From positions 24,377 to 88,376 of the forward strand of contig PKXQ01000138.1 of the NCBI GenBank assembly GCA_003132405.1: a DNA stretch of 64,000 nucleotides. Direction: 5' to 3'. Shown here one piece after another: positions 28,796-36,431 of the stretch. This DNA is from Acidobacteriaceae bacterium. GTDB lineage: Bacteria; Acidobacteriota; Terriglobia; Terriglobales; Acidobacteriaceae. Every line of letters starts with the position of its first letter. Within the stretch, counting starts at the first letter, position 1. The translations under genes were made by a program, and so were the position numbers. Below the pieces are notes generated by a model. That model had not been told where the DNA came from. It was given only the letters and a program-made list of their open reading frames with translations, and searched no databases.

Positions 28796-28864
28796 CCCTG
28801 TGAAACCCTGCGTCCTCTGTGGTTGAGAAGATCCTTACCAGCGAGGACACAGGGTTTCACAGGG
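28796..28864. repeat. 22-bp inverted repeat between rpsR and rplI
   Basis: Arms 28796-28817 and 28843-28864 pair at 21 of 22 positions around a 25-nt loop; the arm contains GTGAAACCCTGCGTCCTC. No T tract follows, so it is not a standard terminator. It lies between two genes of one operon, where it could act in mRNA processing or attenuation. Confidence 0.85.
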
Positions 28865-28891
28865 GAACTCTTAATTCCTGTCTTGCTGAAC

Positions 28892-29239
28892 CTACTGCGC
28901 GCGTCCCGCGAAAGGAAGCAGCGCGATATTGCGTGCTTGCTTGATGGCTCGCGACAGACGGCGTTGATGCGGCGTACACACGCCGGTCAGGCGGCGCGGA
29001 GTAATCTTTCCGCTCTCCGCGACGAACTGCGCCAGCAGCCGCACATCCTTGTAATTAACCGCTTCGATCTTTTCGACGCAGAACTTGCAAACCTTCTTGC
29101 GCCGGAAAAACTTGCGCCCGCCTTCGCGCGGTCCACCGGGACCTCCGCCGGGCCGCGGGCCACGTGGCCCGCTGCGATCCGGGCGATCACCGCCAGTGCG
29201 TTCCGGACGACTTTCTGGTGCTTTCGTTTCTTCTGCCAT
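28892..29239 (-). CDS. rpsR: 30S ribosomal protein S18
   Basis: 115 residues. The core ([40 protein letters not shown] and [20 protein letters not shown]) is unmistakable. The CKFC pair suggests the zinc-binding (C+) form. The first 40 residues are a Gly/Pro/Arg-rich extension ([20 protein letters not shown]) encoded by GC-rich repetitive DNA, longer than in most bacteria. It lies downstream of rpsF. Confidence 0.96.
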   Translation of the reverse strand: MAEETKAPESRPERTGGDRPDRSGPRGPRPGGGPGGPREGGRKFFRRKKVCKFCVEKIEAVNYKDVRLLAQFVAESGKITPRRLTGVCTPHQRRLSRAIKQARNIALLPFAGRAQ

Positions 29240-29300
29240 AGTGCTCCTGCTTTCTCAGAATTTGCGTTTGGTAAGGGGCACAGCTTCAGCCCCTGAGATC

Positions 29301-29319
29301 GAAGGCCTCGGCGGCCTTC
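29301..29319. repeat. Hairpin just after the rpsF stop
   Basis: GAAGGCC-TCGGC-GGCCTTC, a perfect 7-bp stem directly 3' of the rpsF stop codon. A weaker GGGGC...GCCCC pair lies next to it (29275-29293 region). It is followed by rpsR in the same direction and has no T run. Confidence 0.7.
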
Positions 29320-29321
29320 TG

Positions 29322-29753
29322 CTACGAAACCGGCGCCGAAGCGGGCGTTTCCGCGCTCGCTTCCACTGTTGCTGGAGTAACCGGAGCCGGTGCCGCCGCA
29401 GCCGGTTGCGCACTCGCTTTCTTTTTCGAGTCGCGCAGCTTCTTGATCTTGTCCAGTCGCTTCAGCTCTTCATCCGTACGGACGGTGAGAAACTTGATTA
29501 CCGGCTCCGTCACGCGCAGGCGGCGTTCGACTTCATGTACAGCCGCGCCCGTCGCTTCGATCAGCATCAGGACGAAAATGCCATCGTTGAACTTGCCGAC
29601 CCTATACGCCAGCCGGCGCTTACCCCAGACTTCGCTCTTCGTCGTGCCGCTCGCGGAAGTCACCGATGACTCTAGCGTGGAAATCAGCTTGGTTAATTCT
29701 TCGTCCACCATGTCGGGCCGGACGATAAACATCAATTCATAAGTACGATTCAT
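29322..29753 (-). CDS. rpsF: 30S ribosomal protein S6
   Basis: 143 residues. MNRTYELMFIVRPDMVDEEL and WGKRRLAYRVGKFNDGIFVLMLIE identify S6. The last 40 residues are an Ala/Pro/Thr-rich tail (AQPAAAAPAPVTPATVEASA) that is not part of the fold. First gene of the rpsF-rpsR-rplI group, separated from pth by a 99-bp spacer that holds a word-built inverted repeat. Confidence 0.96.
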   Translation of the reverse strand: MNRTYELMFIVRPDMVDEELTKLISTLESSVTSASGTTKSEVWGKRRLAYRVGKFNDGIFVLMLIEATGAAVHEVERRLRVTEPVIKFLTVRTDEELKRLDKIKKLRDSKKKASAQPAAAAPAPVTPATVEASAETPASAPVS

Positions 29754-29778
29754 TCGTTATCTCCAAAATCTTAAATGC

Positions 29779-29845
29779 GTCGTTGGTCGTTAGTCGTTCG
29801 CGGATTCGCGGACTGTACGTTTGCTAACGACTAACGACCGACGAC
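29779..29845. repeat. 20-bp inverted repeat between pth and rpsF
   Basis: Arms 29779-29798 (GTCGTTGGTCGTTAGTCGTT) and 29826-29845 pair at 19 of 20 positions, with a 27-nt loop. Each arm is itself three degenerate copies of the word GTCGTTNG, so the arms are tandem repeats in inverted orientation. Confidence 0.85.
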
Positions 29846-29852
29846 CGCACAC

Positions 29853-30434
29853 TCACTCTTCCGGCTCGTTCTTCCGATTGAACCGGTTCATCGCCGCCGC
29901 CGGCCCTTCCTTCACAATCACCTCGACCGCCTGCACCGCCATGTCGAGCACTTCATCCACTGCTTCTTCCTGCGCCTTGCGAAACGGAGCCAGCAAATAT
30001 TTCGCTCCATCCCCGACTTTGTGATCGGGCGCAACTCCCAGCCGAATCCGCAAAAATTCATCCGTACCCAGAGCGCCCAGGATCGACTCCATCCCGTTGT
30101 GCCCAGCCGAACTACCCCGCTGCCGTATGCGAATCGCGCCCAGCGGCAGGTCGAGTTCGTCGTAAATCACAATCAGGTCGCGCGTTACATCGACCTGATG
30201 TTCTGCTACTAATTCCACCACCGCAAGCCCACTCAGGTTCATGTAGGTTTCCGGCTTCGCCAAAATTGCCGGCTCCCCGGCAATCGCCGTCCGCGCTGTC
30301 AGCGCGCGGCATTGGCGATTTCTGACTTCGATCCCGAGATTGTTGGCGAGCCGATCAATCGTCAAAAAGCCGAGATTGTGCGGCGTGAACTGGTACTCGA
30401 TTCCAGGATTGCCCAAACCGACGATCAGTTTCAC
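29853..30434 (-). CDS. pth: Peptidyl-tRNA hydrolase
   Basis: 193 residues. Releases tRNA from stalled peptidyl-tRNA. GLGNPGIEYQFTPHNLGF contains the conserved Asn10 and catalytic His19/20; KPETYMNLSG and the catalytic aspartate in VIYDELDLPLGAIRIRQRGSSAGHNGMESI follow. The C-terminal extension ends NRFNRKNEPEE. It is downstream of rplY, the usual ctc-pth order. Confidence 0.97.
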   Translation of the reverse strand: MKLIVGLGNPGIEYQFTPHNLGFLTIDRLANNLGIEVRNRQCRALTARTAIAGEPAILAKPETYMNLSGLAVVELVAEHQVDVTRDLIVIYDELDLPLGAIRIRQRGSSAGHNGMESILGALGTDEFLRIRLGVAPDHKVGDGAKYLLAPFRKAQEEAVDEVLDMAVQAVEVIVKEGPAAAMNRFNRKNEPEE

Positions 30435-30461
30435 GCAAGTTTCGCTCTTGGCTCTTAGCTG

Positions 30462-30490
30462 TTGGCTCTTAGCTAAAAGCTAAAAGCCAA
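30462..30490. repeat. Inverted repeat between rplY and pth
   Basis: TTGGCTCTTAGCT (30462-30474) and AGCTAAAAGCCAA (30478-30490) pair at 12 of 13 positions with a 3-nt loop. The left arm word is also present in tandem just upstream (30449-30460). It lies immediately 3' of rplY, whose stop is at 30494. Confidence 0.8.
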
Positions 30491-30493
30491 AGG

Positions 30494-31240
30494 CTATTTC
30501 TTCTCTTTCTTCTCGGCCTTTTCAGCCTTCTCGGGCTTGGCCTTGCCCTTCGCGTCGCCCTCGGCCTCGCCTTCACCCTCAACTTCCTGTTTGCCCTTTT
30601 TGATGACCTCGGGCTCAGCCGGCGCCGCTGTCGCATCCGCCGCCACTGCCTCAGGAGTCGCCACCACTTCTTCTTTCACCGTCGTAATGTGGGCGATCAT
30701 CTGATTCTCTTCGGTCAAGAACTTCAGCTTCGGATCGTGCGGCAGATCCTTTACGCGCACTTCCACACCGAACACAAGGTGGCTGATATCGACCTCGATA
30801 TTCTTCGGAATGTCGGCCGGCAAACACTCGATCTCGATCTCACGCAACAACTGCTCGAGAATACCGCCCTCCGTCTTCACGCCCACTGCCTCGCCCTTGA
30901 GGATGACCGGCACCGTAACCGTCAACTTCTTATCCATAGCGATGCGCTGCAGGTCGACGTGGAGCAGCTTTCCCTTGATCGGTTCAAACTGCCAGTCCAC
31001 GATCATCGCTTTCACACGATCACTGTCGAGCGCGAGATCAAAAATCGTGTTGTGCCCAGTCTCCGACTTCAGTATGCGCAGAACCTGCCGCGGATCAACT
31101 GCGACCGAGGCCGCATCTATCCCCGCGCCGTAAACCACCGCAGGAATCTTTCCGCCGACGCGCACGCGCCGAGCGGCGTTCTTCGTCCCTGGTACGCGCT
31201 TCTCCGCTTCCAGAATGCTGATATCCGTTGCTGTCGCCAT
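30494..31240 (-). CDS. rplY: 50S ribosomal protein L25 (Ctc form)
   Basis: 248 residues: an N-terminal 5S-rRNA-binding L25 domain (EAEKRVPGTKNAARRVRVGGKIPAVVYGAG, DRVKAMIVDWQFEPIKGKLLHVDLQRI) and a C-terminal TL5/Ctc domain (EIECLPADIPKNIEVDISHL). It ends in a long low-complexity Glu/Lys/Gly tail (EGEGEAEGDAKGKAKPEKAE). Gene order prs-rplY-pth is the conserved one of many bacteria. Confidence 0.95.
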   Translation of the reverse strand: MATATDISILEAEKRVPGTKNAARRVRVGGKIPAVVYGAGIDAASVAVDPRQVLRILKSETGHNTIFDLALDSDRVKAMIVDWQFEPIKGKLLHVDLQRIAMDKKLTVTVPVILKGEAVGVKTEGGILEQLLREIEIECLPADIPKNIEVDISHLVFGVEVRVKDLPHDPKLKFLTEENQMIAHITTVKEEVVATPEAVAADATAAPAEPEVIKKGKQEVEGEGEAEGDAKGKAKPEKAEKAEKKEKK

Positions 31241-31273
31241 AATTCCGTTTCCGTCCTTCGTTAATTCGCTTTT

Positions 31274-31338
31274 CGTCGTTCGCCCTTCGCTGTTCGCAAA
31301 CCTTGCAATTCAGGGCGAAGGACGAACAGCGAACGACG
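31274..31338. repeat. Word-permuted inverted repeat between prs and rplY
   Basis: The outer 10 bp pair perfectly: CGTCGTTCGC (31274-31283) with GCGAACGACG (31329-31338). Inside, the left arm continues CCTTCGC then TGTTCGC while the complement of the right arm has TGTTCGT then CCTTCG. The same words appear in swapped order. Confidence 0.75.
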
Positions 31339-31341
31339 CCC

Positions 31342-32409
31342 TTAAATAAATAACCTGCTCACCGACGTCTCTTCGTGAATCGACTGAATCGCCCGTCCAA
31401 TCAATCCCGCAATCGAAAGCACTTTAATCTTCGCCACCCGCTTCGCTTCCTCGGTCAGCGGAATCGTGTTCGTCACAACCACCTCGGCGATCGGAGAATT
31501 CACCAGATACTCCACCGCCGATCCCGAAAGCACCGGGTGCGAGCAGCACGCATACACTGTGCTCGCGCCATTATTGATCAGCGCCTGCGCCACTTTCACC
31601 AGCGTGCCGCCCGTATCGATCAGATCGTCGATGATTAAACAAGTGCGGCCGCGAACGTCGCCGATCACGTGCATCACTTCTGCCACATTCATCTCGACGC
31701 GGCGTTTATCGACGATGGCCAGCGCCGCATCCACTTTCTTCGCGAAGAAGCGCGCTCGTTCCACGCCACCCGCATCCGGCGAAACCACCGTCAAATTCGG
31801 CAAATTCAACTTCTTGAAGTGGTCCACCAGCACCGGCGAAGCAAACAGATGATCCACCGGAATATTAAAAAATCCCTGCAACTGCGGCGCGTGCAAATCC
31901 ACCACCAGAGCCCGATCCGCACCCGCCGTCGTCAGCAAATCCGCCACCAGCTTCGATGAAATCGGCACCCGCGGCTTATCTTTCCGATCCTGCCGCGCGT
32001 ACCCAAAGTACGGAATCACCGCCGTAATTCGCCGCGCCGACGCGCGCTTCAGCGCGTCCATCATCAACAACAATTCCATCAAATGCATGTCCACCGGCTG
32101 GCAGGTGGGCTGCATCACGAAAACGTCGGCCCCGCGCACGTTCTCCTGTATCTGCACGTACGCTTCGCCATCCTTGAAGCGCGTGACCAGAGCCTGTCCG
32201 CGCGTCAGGCCAAGAAAAGCGCAGACCTCTTCGCAGAGCGCCTCATTCGCGGTTCCACAAAAAACCTTGAACCGGTCATCGACCCGTGCGCGTTGCGGCT
32301 TGCGTTCGGTTTTCTCGTCGACAATCGGCTTTTTTTCCGCAGTCGTTTTTTCGGCGATCGGCTTTTCGACGATCGTCTTTTCGGCAGTCGTGGTAGCAAC
32401 TGTGGCCAT
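31342..32409 (-). CDS. prs: Ribose-phosphate pyrophosphokinase
   Basis: Makes PRPP, the substrate of PurF in this window. The core begins at about residue 46 (DRFKVFCGTANEALCEEVC) and shows YFGYARQDRK, VVDLHAPQLQGFF, VSPDAGGVERARFFA and the PRPP loop LIIDDLIDTGGT. The first 45 residues are a tandem-repeat extension (TTAEKTIVEKPIAEKTTAEK) absent from typical Prs, which starts near the FKVF strand. No better internal ATG exists before the core, so the extension is probably translated. It is downstream of tRNA-Gln. Confidence 0.95.
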   Translation of the reverse strand: MATVATTTAEKTIVEKPIAEKTTAEKKPIVDEKTERKPQRARVDDRFKVFCGTANEALCEEVCAFLGLTRGQALVTRFKDGEAYVQIQENVRGADVFVMQPTCQPVDMHLMELLLMMDALKRASARRITAVIPYFGYARQDRKDKPRVPISSKLVADLLTTAGADRALVVDLHAPQLQGFFNIPVDHLFASPVLVDHFKKLNLPNLTVVSPDAGGVERARFFAKKVDAALAIVDKRRVEMNVAEVMHVIGDVRGRTCLIIDDLIDTGGTLVKVAQALINNGASTVYACCSHPVLSGSAVEYLVNSPIAEVVVTNTIPLTEEAKRVAKIKVLSIAGLIGRAIQSIHEETSVSRLFI

Positions 32410-32414
32410 AGGTT

Positions 32415-32493
32415 CAGTTCTCAGTTCCCGGTTCTTAGTTCTCAGCCTTGGGGCTCCAGTGTCTCTCGACTGAGAACTGGCAACTGAGAACTG
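32415..32493. repeat. Word-built inverted repeat between tRNA-Gln and prs
   Basis: Left arm starting 32415 (CAGTTCTCAGTT...GGTTCTTAG) and right arm 32470-32493 (CTGAGAACTGGCAACTGAGA then ACTG) pair at 21 of 24 positions; the left side has one further TTCTCAG copy. The same TTCTCAGTT/AACTGAGAA word recurs at 35150-35180 and near 54940. Confidence 0.8.
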
Positions 32494-32500
32494 GTTGATC

Positions 32501-32574
32501 TGGCTGGGCCGCTAGGATTCGAACCTAGACAAAGTGCTCCAAAGGCACTTGACCTACCATTAGTCGACGGCCCA
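32501..32574 (-). tRNA. tRNA-Gln (TTG anticodon)
   Basis: On the minus strand a 74-nt cloverleaf with CCA encoded: acceptor TGGGCCG pairs with CGGCCCA, D-arm with TGGTA loop, anticodon stem AGTGC/GCACT around loop CTTTGGA (anticodon TTG), T-arm CTAGG-TTCGAAT-CCTAG, discriminator G then CCA. It reads CAA/CAG. The U1-A72 pair is typical of bacterial tRNA-Gln that is charged with Glu and then amidated, which fits gatC and gatA later in the window. Confidence 0.97.
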
Positions 32575-32653
32575 AATTCCGCGTGCCTCTAGTATGCCGA
32601 AATCCGTACTCGCCGCAAACAACAAATTCTCGCGAACAGCGAACGACCAGCAT

Positions 32654-33775
32654 TTAGCGACCAACAACCAGCGACTTCCAATACTTCTGGCGCGTCAACG
32701 TACTGGTCGCCACCGCCTTCAGCCCCCGCTTTCGCAGACGGCTAGCCGCTTTCGCAGCCTCGGCTGGCGACCGAAACAGCCCATAGAGGGTTGACCCTGA
32801 CCCGGAGAGCGAAGCGTAGCGCGAACCGGCGCGCTCCAACTCACCTTTTATGTCACGCAATTCGGGATATTGAGGAAAGACGACTTTCTCGAAGTCGTTT
32901 TCAATCCCGGTACGGACAAGGTCGGAAAGCAAGTTTCCGGCCCGGCTCCCGCCTTTTGCGAAAGCACCGGTGTTGGGGTAACCACTAACTTTGGGTGAAC
33001 CACTACCTGAACCACAAAGCCACGCCGACAGCGCGCAGCCAACCTCAAACAGTCTATCGGAGCGAAGAGGCCGAGTCAATTGCGCTGGAGCAGCCAATGC
33101 TCGCGTAGGGGCAGACGCCCCCGTCTGCCCAACCGAGCCAAGCTCGGCTCCGCTTTTTGCAAGAGCATCCCAATCGGCAAACGCCCGAGGCGTCGACACC
33201 CCAACCTCCGGCGTAACCACCACCAGCGCCATCGCCGGCAAATCAGCTAGCGGATAAACCTCTTCCCCCCGCCCCACTCCCAGCACCGTCCCCCCCACAA
33301 GAAATAGAGGTAGGTCCGATCCAATCTCCGCCGCAATCCGCAGACGCGCTGCAGCCGGCAACTGACGCTTCAGCGCCCGCTCCAGCGCGATCATCGTCGC
33401 GACCGCATTCGACGAAGCCGCGCCCAACCCTCCCTGCACCGGCAGCCGCTTATCGATCTCCATGCGGACGCGTCCCGACGCGCCCAGCTCCTCCATCACC
33501 CGCTCCGCCATGCGATAGCAAGTGTTAGACGAATCCAGCGGAACCCGCTCATCCTCGCAGACAATTTCAATTCCACCGCCGCGCCCAGATTTTCGTTCAC
33601 CGCTTCGTTCAGAGCTTCGTTCAACGCTCACCCGGATCACATCGTGCAGCGCAATCGTCTGATACACCGTGCGCAGCTCGTGAAATCCATCAGCTCGAGC
33701 CGCGCCAATGTAGAGCCCAAGATTAATCTTCGCAAAAGAACGCACCGCGACCGTCTTTGACCAGGAAACGCGCAT
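32654..33775 (-). CDS. ispE: 4-diphosphocytidyl-2-C-methyl-D-erythritol kinase IspE
   Basis: GHMP kinase of the MEP isoprenoid pathway. AKINLGLYIGAARADGFHEL (substrate site) and the ATP loop PVQGGLGAASSNAVATM are diagnostic, as are FLVGGTVLGVGRGE and LSGSGSTLYGLF. From the ATG at 33775 it has 373 residues, about 80 more than typical. The excess is in two places: a Ser/Glu/Arg tandem segment (VERSSERSGERKSGRGGG) in the N-terminal lobe, and a long insertion around GQTGASAPTRALAAPAQLTR to KGGSRAGN ahead of NDFEKVVFPQYPEL. The second contains a palindromic repeat (33109-33130). Confidence 0.93.
   Translation of the reverse strand: MRVSWSKTVAVRSFAKINLGLYIGAARADGFHELRTVYQTIALHDVIRVSVERSSERSGERKSGRGGGIEIVCEDERVPLDSSNTCYRMAERVMEELGASGRVRMEIDKRLPVQGGLGAASSNAVATMIALERALKRQLPAAARLRIAAEIGSDLPLFLVGGTVLGVGRGEEVYPLADLPAMALVVVTPEVGVSTPRAFADWDALAKSGAELGSVGQTGASAPTRALAAPAQLTRPLRSDRLFEVGCALSAWLCGSGSGSPKVSGYPNTGAFAKGGSRAGNLLSDLVRTGIENDFEKVVFPQYPELRDIKGELERAGSRYASLSGSGSTLYGLFRSPAEAAKAASRLRKRGLKAVATSTLTRQKYWKSLVVGR
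33109..33130 (-). repeat. Palindromic element inside ispE
   Basis: On the coding strand: GGGCAGACG, GGGG loop, CGTCTGCCC, a perfect 9-bp stem. It is read in frame as GQTGASAP. It shares the stem-GGGG-stem layout and the GGG-GCG reading phase of the prmC and trmFO copies (RAGAPAP), although the stem sequence differs. Confidence 0.8.
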
Positions 33776-34041
33776 GGAAGGGGAATTGTAAGCGATTTGA
33801 GTACAGCGCGGGCTACACCGCGCTAACTTAACTCCGGAAGTAGGAGACGATGTCTGGGCTTTTGGCAACGGGGTGCGGGAGATCCCAGATGGTCACCTCC
33901 GGCTGGCGGCGACTCTCCGAAGTGACCGGACGATTCCTGGGTTCTGAGCGAGATGGGCGATCGGGTGGAATATTGTTCTACGGTACTCAGTCCTCATTCT
34001 ACGGTGCCGCTCATCCTCAACTGGTAGTCCGCCGCAGCCCG

Positions 34042-34881
34042 CTATCCCGCCAGTCCAATCGCCCGAGATTGCAAATCCAATGGCGCGACGTAGCTGAACA
34101 TGGCTTGCTTCAATTGGGAATCGACTTCATCCGCGATCGTCACCACGTCCGGCAATAGTTTGCTGAAGTCCACGCCGCATAAATTCCTTTGTAAAGTGGT
34201 AAAGATGCTCACCTGCAAGATACGAGACTCTTCCACCACCATGGGAGCGGTGTATCCTTGTTGACGCCGCATCTCTCCATGGGCGTGAGCGGCTGCGGAA
34301 AGTGGGGCTGGCATTCCCGAGTCCAGTTGCAGGCGAATCACGAGGTCGCGAAGTAGTTTAGGAAGATGCCCAGTACGTTCCGTGCGGCTCAAGGGAACAC
34401 ACGTCAGTTCGGCATCCCGTTCCACGGCATCCAGCCAATTCTGGATCGTAGTGTCGGTCTCGCGCTCCAATATGGAAGCGACAGATTCCGGCTTCGGCCG
34501 CTTCTTCTTGTGAGGGTCGGCTAGCCGGGCGCGAATAAGTTCCTTGAGCGGGCCGATTCGAATCGGCTTCGCATAAATTTCATCGGCTTGGGAGAGGATC
34601 GCAGACATCGCCTCGTCCACGGCTGGGTAGCCGCTGAGAATCACGGTCAACGCCTCCGGGTGAGTATGGCGCATCGCGCTGACTAGGGTGAAGCCGTCCC
34701 CCGCAAGAGGCAGGTGCAGGTCGGAGAGAAGGACGTCAAAATTCTCCGCCGAGATATGCCTGAGCGCGTCGCGAACGTTCGAAGCAACCACCACTTCAAA
34801 CCCGTCACGTTGCAATCCTTCTTGCAGCATCAGACGAACAGAATCGTCATCCTCGACGACCAGGACTCTGGGTGTTGCCAT
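34042..34881 (-). CDS. Response regulator with RsbRD-like C-terminal domain
   Basis: 279 residues from the ATG at 34881, which has an AGGAGG site. The receiver domain (about 1-120) has VLVVEDDDSV, the phospho-acceptor aspartate in DVLLSDLHLPLAG (about D53) and KPIRIGPL. A charged linker (PHKKKRPKPESVAS) leads to a C-terminal helical domain LERETDTTIQNWLDAVERDAE...LPKLLRDLVIRLQL. From memory this resembles the RsbRD N-terminal globin-like domain of stressosome-related regulators. There is no DNA-binding domain, so output is probably protein-protein. No histidine kinase lies nearby. Confidence 0.85.
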   Translation of the reverse strand: MATPRVLVVEDDDSVRLMLQEGLQRDGFEVVVASNVRDALRHISAENFDVLLSDLHLPLAGDGFTLVSAMRHTHPEALTVILSGYPAVDEAMSAILSQADEIYAKPIRIGPLKELIRARLADPHKKKRPKPESVASILERETDTTIQNWLDAVERDAELTCVPLSRTERTGHLPKLLRDLVIRLQLDSGMPAPLSAAAHAHGEMRRQQGYTAPMVVEESRILQVSIFTTLQRNLCGVDFSKLLPDVVTIADEVDSQLKQAMFSYVAPLDLQSRAIGLAG

Positions 34882-35202
34882 GAGGAACCTCCTGAATAAC
34901 TTAGCCGCTGGCTCCGAGCGCCACCTAACCATCTAAGGCTTGTCGGAAGCACGTGGTAACTGGATGTCCCTGGGGTCTGATTCAGTGGGAGTGACACTCC
35001 TACAACTTCTTGTTGCGGGGCTCAGCACCTTTGTCCGAGTGTGAACAACGTTACCCTCAGTCACAGGCTGAAAACTGTACAATATTGAACAGTAGCCATC
35101 ATTTTGACAATAACCAATCAGTGAACACATCAAACGCCCAACCGCACTTACTGAGAACTAAGAACCGACAACTGAGAACTGCTTGCGATACACTTCCCGT
35201 GC
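34882..35202. other. Divergent spacer between response regulator and pdhB
   Basis: 321 bp without a convincing gene. It holds the start region of both divergent genes, an 18-bp near-palindrome at 35075-35092, a TTGACA at 35103-35110 without a clear -10 partner, and a direct repeat of the AACTGAGAACT word family at 35154-35181 just upstream of pdhB. Confidence 0.5.
35075..35092. promoter_or_regulatory. Candidate operator palindrome
   Basis: CTGTACAATATTGAACAG is self-complementary at 16 of 18 positions and AT-rich against a GC-rich background, placed between divergent genes. It could bind a dimeric regulator controlling pdhB or the response regulator. No family assignment is possible. Confidence 0.35.
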
Positions 35203-36177
35203 ATGCCCCTCACCACCTATCTCGAAGCCATCCGCCAGGGAATCTGGGAGGAAATGGAACGCGACCCGAGCGTCTTCTGCCTCGGCGAGGACATCGGCAT
35301 CTACGGTGGCGCCTTCAAGGTCACCGACGGATTCATCGACCGCTTCGGCGCCGAGCGCGTGATCGACACTCCCATCGCCGAGTCCGCCATCGTAGGCGCT
35401 GCCTTTGGCGCCTCGCTCACCGGATTGCGCCCCGTCGCCGAATTCCAGTTCATGGACTTCATCGGCTGCGCCTTCAATCAGATCGTCAACATGGTCGGCT
35501 CGGCACACTATCGTTGGGGAGCGCCCGCTCCGCTGGTGCTGCGCGGCCCAAGCGGCGGCAATGTGCATGGCGGCCCATTTCATTCGCAAAATCCTGAGAT
35601 GTGGTTTGTGCACGCGCCCGGATTAAAAGTCGTTTGCCCAGCGACGGCTTACGACGCCAAGGGTCTGATTAAGTCGGCGATCCGAGATCAAAATCCAGTC
35701 ATTTTTTTCGAGCACAAATATCTTTATCGAAGAATTAAAGACGAAGTTCCCGACGAGGATTACACGGTCCCGATAGGCAAGGCGCGAGTCTCGCGCGAAG
35801 GCCATCATCTAAGCGTAATCACCTACGCCGCGATGCTCTACACCGCGCTAGAAGCAGCCGAGCTTCTGAGCAAAGAAGGAATTGAAATCGAAATCCTAGA
35901 CTTGCGAACGGTTGCGCCGCTCGATCGCGAAGCGATCGCCGCGACGGTAAAGAAGACGAACAAAGTGATCATTCTCCACGAGCACTCGCGCACTGGCGGA
36001 TTAGCCGGAGAAATTTCTGCCATCATCAACGAAGAAGCCTTCGACGATCTCGACGGCCCAATCGTCAGGATCACAGCTCCCGACACGCCTGTGCCATTCT
36101 CTCCGCCGCAGGAAGAATTTTTCCTGCCAAAAGTTTCCGATCTGGTGCGCGAAGCTCGCCGCCTGCACGCTTACTGA
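35203..36177 (+). CDS. pdhB: Pyruvate dehydrogenase E1 component, beta subunit
   Basis: 324 residues of a 2-oxoacid dehydrogenase E1-beta: MPLTTYLEAIRQGIWEEMER, FCLGEDIGIYGGAFKVTDGF, ERVIDTPIAESAIVGAAFGA, EFQFMDF, VLRGPSGGNVHGGPFHSQ and a transketolase C-terminal domain (LDLRTVAPLDREAIAATVKK, VIILHEHSRTGGLAGEI). Pairs with an E1-alpha to decarboxylate pyruvate or a branched-chain 2-oxoacid with ThDP. E1-alpha, E2 and E3 are not adjacent, so this subunit gene stands alone. It is followed by an intergenic inverted repeat. Confidence 0.92.
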   Translation: MPLTTYLEAIRQGIWEEMERDPSVFCLGEDIGIYGGAFKVTDGFIDRFGAERVIDTPIAESAIVGAAFGASLTGLRPVAEFQFMDFIGCAFNQIVNMVGSAHYRWGAPAPLVLRGPSGGNVHGGPFHSQNPEMWFVHAPGLKVVCPATAYDAKGLIKSAIRDQNPVIFFEHKYLYRRIKDEVPDEDYTVPIGKARVSREGHHLSVITYAAMLYTALEAAELLSKEGIEIEILDLRTVAPLDREAIAATVKKTNKVIILHEHSRTGGLAGEISAIINEEAFDDLDGPIVRITAPDTPVPFSPPQEEFFLPKVSDLVREARRLHAY

Positions 36178-36207
36178 TCGACTGTCATGCAATCTGCGGG
36201 ATCATTT

Positions 36208-36274
36208 ACCACAAAGGTCACGAAGCCACACGAAGGAAAAGAAATCCTTCGTGATACTTAGTGCCCTTGGTGGT
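36208..36274. repeat. 30-bp imperfect inverted repeat after pdhB
   Basis: Arms 36208-36237 and 36245-36274 pair at 24 of 30 positions around a 7-nt loop; words such as CACGAAG and CACACGAAGGA alternate. It starts 30 bp after the pdhB stop. It could form a strong hairpin, but no T run follows. Confidence 0.75.
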
Positions 36275-36431
36275 TCAAGCTTTCGTAATAGGGTCGTGAA
36301 TCCGCGCAAATGAGTTCCGCCAGCATTTGCGCTCCTGTTATATACTTTCCTGCCAACGACGCTTCCAGATTCCAGTAACTCGGCTCGCGAATTGCCGCGC
36401 ATCCTTCCCCGCATTAGAAGGGAGTAAAAGC

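Noticed and set aside
28796..32493. Spacer hairpins as Rho-independent terminators
   Set aside because: No T run follows any of them and several lie inside probable operons.
33850..34158. 102-codon plus-strand frame between ispE and the response regulator
   Set aside because: No recognisable domain, overlaps the response-regulator 3' end, no ribosome site; the 266-bp spacer at 33776-34041 otherwise shows nothing.
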